6,023 nt of DNA from Paracoccaceae bacterium (lineage in GTDB: Bacteria; Pseudomonadota; Alphaproteobacteria; Rhodobacterales; Rhodobacteraceae). The notes beneath the pieces were generated by a model that saw nothing but the letters and a program-made list of their open reading frames with translations, did no database searches and had not been told where the DNA came from. The DNA lies in contig JANSYB010000162.1 of NCBI GenBank assembly GCA_024742655.1, positions 1 through 6,023 on the forward strand, given 5' to 3'. Numbering within the stretch: position 1 is the stretch's first letter; every line of letters begins with the position of its first letter. Below are positions 1 through 4,518 of this stretch, piece by piece. Both the position numbers and the translations under genes were made by a program.

Positions 1-296
1 CCGGCAAGGCGCCACGTGAGCGCATCCCCCGCAGCCGTTCCCCACAAAAGCGACAACATCTCGGCATCCCACAGGCCGCTGAGCGCGCCGGTCAGTTCCG
101 CCGCGCGCAGCCCGAAACCCGCCACCGCACAAAAAACTGCGACCCCGATCCATGCCAGCGCGCCGCGCCGCAGGGCCGAAAGGGAAAGGTCCGGCGCGAA
201 CACCACCCCGACCAGAACCCGGCCCACGGCGTTCAGCGCCCCCAGATACAGCCCCAGCTTGGTCAGCGCCGCCAGAAGGGTCCAGATTTCGGGCAT
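1..296 (-). CDS. copD: CopD family copper resistance membrane protein, N-terminal part (cut by window edge)
   Basis: This reading frame starts at the ATG on the minus strand at 296-294 and stays open to base 1, giving 98 complete codons; the C-terminus lies outside the window. The protein begins MPEIWTLLAALTKLGLYLGA. It shows two hydrophobic stretches, about residues 4-34 and 45-63, consistent with the first membrane helices of the inner-membrane CopD family. That family is usually paired with periplasmic CopC and is thought to help move copper across the inner membrane. The start lies only 3 bases after the copC stop codon, so the two are very probably one transcript and translationally coupled; no strong ribosome binding site is visible. 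The assignment rests mainly on the hydrophobic profile plus the copC neighbour, because the fragment is too short to show the conserved metal ligands further in. Some CopD proteins are fused to other domains, which cannot be judged here. Confidence 0.75.
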   Translation of the reverse strand, partial: MPEIWTLLAALTKLGLYLGALNAVGRVLVGVVFAPDLSLSALRRGALAWIGVAVFCAVAGFGLRAAELTGALSGLWDAEMLSLLWGTAAGDALTWRLA

Positions 297-299
297 CTG

Positions 300-641
300 C
301 TACTTCACGTCAAAGCCGAACTGGCCCTTCATTGCATGCCCGTCTTCGCCAAGACCGCGCCATTCGATCTGATACCGGCCCGCGCCCAGGGATGTGACCG
401 GCAAGACGAACTCTGTCTCGAAGGATTTGACCCCGGTCAGGTCCAGCGTTTCACGCCCACCCTCGGCATGTGTCAGCTCGACCTTGGTCAACCTGATCGC
501 ATTGTCGAACCGCAACGTGACCATCTCCGGCACGGTCTCGAGCACCGCCCCATCCGCAGGCTCCGTTCCGTCCGTCGTGGAATGCGCCCACGCCATGCCG
601 GTCATCAGGCCAAAGGCCAACCCTATCGCAATCCGCCGCAT
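300..641 (-). CDS. copC: CopC family periplasmic copper-binding protein
   Basis: A 113-residue secreted protein of the CopC family, small beta-barrel copper carriers of the periplasm. Residues 1-19 form a signal peptide ending in an A-W-A cleavage site, so the mature protein would start with His20. An N-terminal histidine is a known Cu(II) ligand in CopC. The other two expected ligands are present as a D-x-H motif, Asp100 and His102, near the C-terminus. The family signature P-A-D-G-A-V-L (about 28-34) followed by V-T-L-R-F is clear. The methionine-rich Cu(I) site of plasmid-type CopC is missing, so this looks like a Cu(II)-only type. The start is supported by AAGGA about 7 bases upstream and by the signal peptide beginning directly at MRRIAIG. 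It is followed at once by copD. Expression may come from the promoter in the gap to the helicase gene. Confidence 0.92.
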   Translation of the reverse strand: MRRIAIGLAFGLMTGMAWAHSTTDGTEPADGAVLETVPEMVTLRFDNAIRLTKVELTHAEGGRETLDLTGVKSFETEFVLPVTSLGAGRYQIEWRGLGEDGHAMKGQFGFDVK

Positions 642-670
642 GTCACGTTCCTTGTGTTGTTCGCAGGTGC

Positions 671-699
671 ATCATTTCCGCACGGCCGCCCGACGTCAA
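671..699 (-). promoter_or_regulatory. Candidate sigma70-type promoter for copCD
   Basis: Reading the minus strand, TTGACG (699-694; 5 of 6 matches to TTGACA) is followed after exactly 17 bases by AATGAT (676-671; 4 of 6 to TATAAT). Transcription would start near 664, giving a leader of roughly 20-25 bases that still contains the copC ribosome binding site. It sits wholly inside the 65-base gap between the helicase stop and the copC start. This is inference from consensus match only. No recognisable operator for a copper-responsive MerR-type regulator (which would normally show a 19-20 base spacer) was seen. Confidence 0.4.
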
Positions 700-706
700 T
701 GCCGGC

Positions 707-3067
707 TCAGAAGGGAATATCGTCGGCCCCGGAGATGAACCGTGCCACGACCTTTTTCGTGCCGGCCTTTTCAAAGTCGATTTCCAGCTTGTCGCCCTCG
801 ATCCCGATGATCGCGCCGTAGCCGAATTTCTGGTGGAACACCCGCTCGCCCACGGTATGGGCGCTGACCGCCTGCGCGTCGATCACCATGTTGCGGCTTT
901 CCTGCGGCTGGCTGAGGGGGCGGTCGCTGGCGCGGGACTGCATCCGTCGCCAGCCGGGGGAATTGTAGACATTGGCCTCGGCCGCGCGATCCTCGATCCC
1001 GCCGCCCATACTTCCCGTGCCCGCCATGCCCGCAGCCCCGTAACCGCCGCCATAAAGGCCCGGCGGGGTCAGAACCTCGACATGCTCCTCGGGCAATTCG
1101 TCGATGAAGCGCGACGGCATCTGGCTTTGCCATTGCCCGTAAACCCGCCGGTTGCCGGCAAAGGAAATCGTGCAGACCTCCTCGGCGCGGGTGATGCCGA
1201 CATAGGCCAGCCGGCGTTCTTCCTCGACGCCCTTCAGCCCGGTTTCATCCATGCTGCGTTGCGACGGGAACAGGCCATCCTCCCAACCCGGCAGGAACAC
1301 CACGGGAAATTCCAGCCCCTTGGCGGCGTGCAGCGTCATGATGGAGACCTTCTCGCCCGCCTCTTCGCTTTCATTGTCCATGATCAGGCTGACGTGTTCC
1401 AGAAAACCCTGCAGATTATCGAATGATTCCAGGGCCTTGACCAGTTCCTTGAGGTTCTCCAGCCGCCCCGGCGCCTCGGGCGTCTTGTCGTTCTGCCACA
1501 TCTCGGTGTAGCCCGACTCATCCAGGATCACCTCGGCCAGTTCGACATGGCTCATCGAAGGGTCGCCCGCCATCCGGCCCCAGCGACTGAGATCGACCAG
1601 AAGCTTGCCCAGCTCCGCCGCGCCCTTGCCGGTCAGGCCCTTTTCTTCCAGCAGGATCGCGGCCCCGTCGATCAGCGGCACGCCGTTCTGGCGCGCGGTC
1701 ATCTGGATTTTCTGCTGTGCCTTGTCGCCCAGACCCCTCTTGGGCGTGTTCACGATCCGCTCGAAGGCCAGATCGTCGCTGGGGCTGACCACCAGCCGGA
1801 AATACGCCATCGCATCGCGGATCTCCATCCGCTCGTAAAACCGTGGGCCGCCGATCACCCGGTAGGGCAGACCGATCGTCAGGAACCGGTCCTCGAAGGC
1901 GCGCATCTGGTGCGAGGCCCGCACGAGGATCGCCATGTCATCGAGGCCGTAGGGCCGCATCCCGCGCGTGCCGCGTTGCATGCTCTCGATCTCTTCACCG
2001 ATCCAGCGCGCCTCTTCCTCGCCGTCCCAGTGGCCGATCAGGCGCACCTTCTCGCCCTCCTCGGCCTGCGTCCAAAGCTCCTTGCCCAGACGCCCCTTGT
2101 TGGCGGCGATCACGCCGCTCGCGGCGGCGAGGATATGCGGGGTGGAGCGGTAATTCTGTTCCAGCCGGATCACCTTTGCGCCCGGAAAATCCTTTTCGAA
2201 CCGCAGGATGTTGCCCACCTCGGCGCCGCGCCAGCCATAGATCGACTGATCGTCATCACCCACGCAGCAGATATTCCTGTGCCCGCCGGCCAGCAGGCGC
2301 AGCCACAGGTATTGCGCCACGTTGGTGTCCTGATACTCGTCCACGAGGATATAGCGGAACCAGCGGCGGTATTGCTCGAGGATGTCGTCGTGGTTCTGAA
2401 AGATCGTGACGACATGCAGCAGCAGGTCACCGAAATCGACCGCGTTCAGTTCCTTTAGCCGCTGCTGATACTGCGCGTAAAGCGCAGGCGCCTTGCCGTC
2501 ATAGGCCGATGCCTCGGACGCGGGCACCGTATCGGGCGTCCAGGCGCGGTTCTTCCACTGGTCGATCACCCCGGCCAGTTGCCGCGCGGGCCAGCGCTTG
2601 TCGTCGATCCCGGCGGCGGCGACCAGTTGCTTGAGAAGCCGCAGCTGATCGTCAGTGTCCAGGATCGTGAAGTTCGATTTCAGGTCGACCAGTTCGGCAT
2701 GCCGCCGCAACAGCTTCACGCAGATCGAATGGAAGGTGCCCAGCCACGGCATCCCCTCGACCGCCTCGCCCAATGTGCGGGCCACGCGTGACTTCATCTC
2801 GCGGGCGGCCTTGTTGGTGAAGGTCACGGCGAGGATTTCATTGGGCCGTGCCGTGCCGGTGTTCAGTAGATGCACCATGCGCGTGGTCAGCGCCTTGGTC
2901 TTGCCCGTCCCCGCCCCCGCCAGCATCAGAACCGGACCATCCAGCGCCTCGACCGCGGCGCGCTGTTCGGGGTTGAGATCGTCCAGATAGGGCATCGGCC
3001 GTGCCGCCATCGCACGGGCGGCCAGCGACGCGCCTTCGAAGGCGTCGGATTCGTCGAAACTGCTCAT
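707..3067 (-). CDS. uvrD: UvrD/PcrA-type superfamily 1A DNA helicase
   Basis: ATP-dependent 3'-5' DNA helicase (786 residues from the chosen start) that acts in nucleotide excision and mismatch repair and in removing proteins from DNA. All SF1A motifs are visible in order: Q motif LNPEQR (31-36), Walker A GAGTGKT (51-57), Ia TFTNKAA (82-88), TFHS (111-114), Walker B VDEYQD (242-247), motif III QSIYGWRGA (274-282), IV QNYRS (304-308), V TLHAAKGLEF (578-587), VI RLAYVGITRA (619-628). A flexible Gly/Ala/Met-rich linker (about 668-690) leads to a C-terminal Tudor-like fold (about 739-778, beginning VGERVFHQKFGYG), which in PcrA/UvrD contacts RNA polymerase. The frame is open upstream to 3217, but those 50 extra residues do not resemble the family and would cross the intergenic regulatory region. 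ATG 3067 was preferred, with ATG 3073 two codons earlier as an alternative. Neither has a clear ribosome binding site. A LexA-type box upstream suggests SOS induction. Confidence 0.96.
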   Translation of the reverse strand: MSSFDESDAFEGASLAARAMAARPMPYLDDLNPEQRAAVEALDGPVLMLAGAGTGKTKALTTRMVHLLNTGTARPNEILAVTFTNKAAREMKSRVARTLGEAVEGMPWLGTFHSICVKLLRRHAELVDLKSNFTILDTDDQLRLLKQLVAAAGIDDKRWPARQLAGVIDQWKNRAWTPDTVPASEASAYDGKAPALYAQYQQRLKELNAVDFGDLLLHVVTIFQNHDDILEQYRRWFRYILVDEYQDTNVAQYLWLRLLAGGHRNICCVGDDDQSIYGWRGAEVGNILRFEKDFPGAKVIRLEQNYRSTPHILAAASGVIAANKGRLGKELWTQAEEGEKVRLIGHWDGEEEARWIGEEIESMQRGTRGMRPYGLDDMAILVRASHQMRAFEDRFLTIGLPYRVIGGPRFYERMEIRDAMAYFRLVVSPSDDLAFERIVNTPKRGLGDKAQQKIQMTARQNGVPLIDGAAILLEEKGLTGKGAAELGKLLVDLSRWGRMAGDPSMSHVELAEVILDESGYTEMWQNDKTPEAPGRLENLKELVKALESFDNLQGFLEHVSLIMDNESEEAGEKVSIMTLHAAKGLEFPVVFLPGWEDGLFPSQRSMDETGLKGVEEERRLAYVGITRAEEVCTISFAGNRRVYGQWQSQMPSRFIDELPEEHVEVLTPPGLYGGGYGAAGMAGTGSMGGGIEDRAAEANVYNSPGWRRMQSRASDRPLSQPQESRNMVIDAQAVSAHTVGERVFHQKFGYGAIIGIEGDKLEIDFEKAGTKKVVARFISGADDIPF

Positions 3068-3074
3068 GAGCATT

Positions 3075-3102
3075 AAGATAGCGCGGGTTAAGGCCGAGTT
3101 AA
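3075..3102 (-). promoter_or_regulatory. Candidate helicase (uvrD) promoter, possibly giving a leaderless mRNA
   Basis: On the minus strand, TTAACT (3102-3097; 4 of 6 matches to the -35 consensus) is followed after 16 bases by TATCTT (3080-3075; 4 of 6 to the -10 consensus). Seven bases after the -10 comes the A of ATG 3067, so transcription could start on or beside the start codon. That would fit the lack of any Shine-Dalgarno sequence. The LexA-type box ends 7 bases upstream of the proposed -35. Both hexamers are only moderate matches, so this is a suggestion. Confidence 0.3.
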
Positions 3103-3109
3103 AGCAAAT

Positions 3110-3124
3110 GTTCGGGGATTGTTC
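3110..3124. promoter_or_regulatory. LexA (SOS) box, alphaproteobacterial type GTTC-N7-GTTC
   Basis: The plus strand reads GTTC GGGGATT GTTC, an exact match to the direct-repeat form GTTC-N7-GTTC (GAAC-N7-GAAC on the other strand). This form is established as the LexA operator in alphaproteobacteria such as Rhodobacter, Rhizobium and Caulobacter. It lies 43 bases upstream of the helicase start, a DNA-repair gene, next to its likely -35 element, which is where a repressor site would be expected. It is also 86 bases upstream of the divergent hydroxy-acid dehydrogenase gene, whose regulation it might touch. The motif match is seen directly; LexA binding is inferred. Confidence 0.7.
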
Positions 3125-3138
3125 CACCCGCAGGGAAC
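3121..3138. repeat. Inverted repeat GTTCC-N8-GGAAC overlapping the LexA box
   Basis: GTTCC (3121-3125) and GGAAC (3134-3138) form a perfect 5-base inverted repeat with an 8-base spacer. The left arm is also the second half-site of the LexA-type direct repeat, so the region carries three GTTC/GAAC tetramers in 29 bases. It could be an extra operator half-site or coincidence. Confidence 0.35.
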
Positions 3139-3173
3139 GTCGCGCATCGCGGCAATCCCGGATGCCTTTGTCA

Positions 3174-3201
3174 CTGGACAAGCCCATGAAAACCCGTCCA
3201 G
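3174..3201. repeat. Inverted repeat CTGGAC-N16-GTCCAG upstream of the hydroxy-acid dehydrogenase gene
   Basis: CTGGAC (3174-3179) and GTCCAG (3196-3201) are perfect 6-base inverted arms ending 9 bases before the ATG at 3211. The left arm lies inside TGTCACTGGA (3169-3178), which recurs as a direct repeat at 3212-3221 across the start codon. It might be an operator or a 5' leader hairpin. No convincing promoter for this gene was found, so its position relative to the transcript is unknown. Confidence 0.3.
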
Positions 3202-3210
3202 ATACGCGCC

Positions 3211-4350
3211 ATGTCACTGGATGCCCGATATCCCGCCCTGACCGATCTGCGCGCGCGTGCCCGCCGCCGCCTGCCGCATTTCGTGTGGGAATACCTCGAC
3301 AGCGGCACCGGCACCGAGGCCACGACCCGGCGCAACCGGGCCAAGCTGGACGAGGTGCGGCTGATGCCGTCGGTCCTGCATGGCGAGATCACGCCGGATG
3401 TGGGTGCGACCTTTCTGGGCCAGCGTCACGGCCTGCCCGTGGGGATCGCGCCGGTGGGCATGTCGGGCCTTGTCTGGCCCGACGCCGAGCGCCACCTGGC
3501 CCGGGCCGCCGCGCGTGCGGGCATTCCCTATACCCTGTCGACCGTGGCCAGCCAGACGCCCGAGGATATCCGGGACGCCCTTGGCGATCACGCGTGGTTC
3601 CAGATGTACCCCCCCCGCGACCCGGATATTCGCACCGACATGCTGCGCCGCGCCCGGGCGGCGGGGTTTTCCACGCTGGTCCTGACCGTCGATGTCCCCG
3701 TCGGCAGCCGCCGGGAACGGCAGGCCCGCTCGGGCCTGACGCAGCCGCCCAGGATCACGTCCCGCCTGCTGGCGCAGATCGCACGCTGCCCGGCCTGGGC
3801 GCTTGGCATGGCGCAGCGCGGCATGCCCCGGATGCGGCTGATCGACGATTACGCCCCAAAGACCAAGGGCCTGCCCTCGAACAAGCATGCCGGTTACCTG
3901 CTGCGCACCTCGCCCGACTGGGACTATCTGAAATGGCTGCGCAACAACTGGGAGGGGCCGTTCATCGTCAAGGGCGTGCTGAGTGCCGCCGACGCCGAAC
4001 GGATCGAGGCGGAAGGCGCCGATGCGATCTGGATTTCCAATCATGCCGGGCGGCAATTCGACGCCGCCCCCGCCACGATCGAGGCGCTGCCCGCCATCCG
4101 CCGGGCGACCGCGCTGCCGGTCATCCTGGATGGCGGGGTCGAGGGGGGGCTGGATATCCTGCGCGCCCTCGCGCTTGGGGCCGATTTCGTGATGATGGGC
4201 CGGGCGTGGCATATTGCACTGGCCGCCCTTGGCCCGGACGGGCCCGATCACCTCGCCCATATCCTGCGCGCCGATCTTGAGGCCAACATGGGCCAGCTGG
4301 GCCTGTCGGATGTGACCGGGGCACGCGGGCGTCTGATCCCGACCGGGTAA
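3211..4350 (+). CDS. FMN-dependent alpha-hydroxy-acid dehydrogenase/oxidase (LldD / glycolate oxidase family)
   Basis: A 379-residue TIM-barrel flavoenzyme that oxidises a 2-hydroxy acid (lactate, glycolate or a relative) to the 2-oxo acid using FMN. Expected catalytic residues are present: Tyr28 (WEY), Tyr133 (FQMYPP), Asp161 (TVDVP), Lys254 (IVKG), His278 and Arg281 (SNHAGRQ). The FMN phosphate loop is DGGVEGG (307-313) with GRA at 330-332. Two places differ from the common family pattern: SNHAGRQ instead of SNHGGRQ, and V-E-G-G where most members have V-R-x-G. The start is fixed: an in-frame TGA lies at 3187-3189 and no other ATG, GTG or TTG occurs between it and 3211. No ribosome binding site is visible. 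It resembles L-lactate dehydrogenase LldD in layout, but substrate and electron acceptor (respiratory chain or oxygen) cannot be told from sequence. It is divergent from uvrD, with pyc downstream. Confidence 0.92.
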   Translation: MSLDARYPALTDLRARARRRLPHFVWEYLDSGTGTEATTRRNRAKLDEVRLMPSVLHGEITPDVGATFLGQRHGLPVGIAPVGMSGLVWPDAERHLARAAARAGIPYTLSTVASQTPEDIRDALGDHAWFQMYPPRDPDIRTDMLRRARAAGFSTLVLTVDVPVGSRRERQARSGLTQPPRITSRLLAQIARCPAWALGMAQRGMPRMRLIDDYAPKTKGLPSNKHAGYLLRTSPDWDYLKWLRNNWEGPFIVKGVLSAADAERIEAEGADAIWISNHAGRQFDAAPATIEALPAIRRATALPVILDGGVEGGLDILRALALGADFVMMGRAWHIALAALGPDGPDHLAHILRADLEANMGQLGLSDVTGARGRLIPTG

Positions 4351-4362
4351 CCGCCCTACCCG
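4344..4362 (+). terminator. Weak hairpin over the dehydrogenase stop codon, possible terminator
   Basis: CGGGTA (4344-4349) pairs with TACCCG (4357-4362) around a 7-base loop; two more pairs (GA with TC) can form past a bulged C at 4343. The stop codon TAA (4348-4350) is inside the hairpin. There is no T-run after it, only a mixed stretch, so it is a poor intrinsic terminator. Confidence 0.22.
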
Positions 4363-4408
4363 TCCGCGCAGAAAATTCCCCCGCCCGGCGAATACCCACT
4401 AAGCCGGA

Positions 4409-4437
4409 TTGCGCAAATCTTTCACAAATCTTACAAG
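4409..4437 (+). promoter_or_regulatory. Candidate pyc promoter with direct repeat
   Basis: This is the only A/T-rich patch in the 168-base gap before pyc. TTGCGC (4409-4414; 3 of 6 to the -35 consensus) is followed after 17 bases by TACAAG (4432-4437; 4 of 6 to the -10 consensus). Between them lie two exact copies of CAAATCTT (4414-4421 and 4425-4432), 11 bases apart, close to one helical turn. This would give a leader of roughly 75 bases. The -35 match is weak, which fits a promoter needing an activator, but this is inference. Confidence 0.33.
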
Positions 4438-4446
4438 ATGCGCCAA

Positions 4447-4485
4447 GGCGCTGCAGCGCGGCATGAGATCCGCGCCCGCAGCGCC
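4447..4485 (+). promoter_or_regulatory. Strong two-part GC hairpin in the pyc leader (possible attenuator or terminator)
   Basis: The outer stem GGCGCTGC (4447-4454) pairs perfectly with GCAGCGCC (4478-4485). The inner stem GCGCGG (4456-4461) pairs with CCGCGC (4470-4475). Only a small internal loop (A4455 opposite C4476-C4477) separates them, and the loop is 8 bases (4462-4469). Fourteen mostly G-C pairs make this the strongest structure seen in the non-coding DNA of the window. It ends about 20 bases before the pyc ribosome binding site. An alternative is the 12-base palindrome GCGCTGCAGCGC (4448-4459), which competes with both stems. The bases after it (CGTGTTCTAAG) have few T's, so a simple terminator is less likely than a leader structure. 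Confidence 0.45.
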
Positions 4486-4518
4486 CGTGTTCTAAGACCT
4501 GTTCCGGGGGGAGTGGCC

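Noticed and set aside
690..726. CCGACG-N25-CGTCGG inverted repeat as a helicase terminator
   Set aside because: The loop is 25 bases, the stem only 6 pairs, and no T-run follows on the minus strand.
1547..2458. 303-codon plus-strand frame inside the helicase gene
   Set aside because: It is antisense to helicase motifs that are intact on the minus strand; the composition is that of a shadow.
3068..3217. 50-residue N-terminal extension of the helicase
   Set aside because: It does not resemble helicase N-termini, would cover the LexA box and promoter region, and would overlap the divergent gene's start codon.
3214..4260. 348-codon minus-strand frame opposite the dehydrogenase
   Set aside because: It is antisense shadow of a gene with clear catalytic motifs; no family features are visible.
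3066..4280. 404-codon plus-strand frame overlapping the hydroxy-acid dehydrogenase
   Set aside because: It is out of frame with the recognisable flavoenzyme, rich in Arg/Pro/Ala/Gly as expected of shadow translation, and would begin inside the helicase start region.
4385..4407. CCGGC-N13-GCCGG as a terminator after the dehydrogenase gene
   Set aside because: A 5-base stem with a 13-base loop and no T-run is expected by chance in GC-rich DNA.
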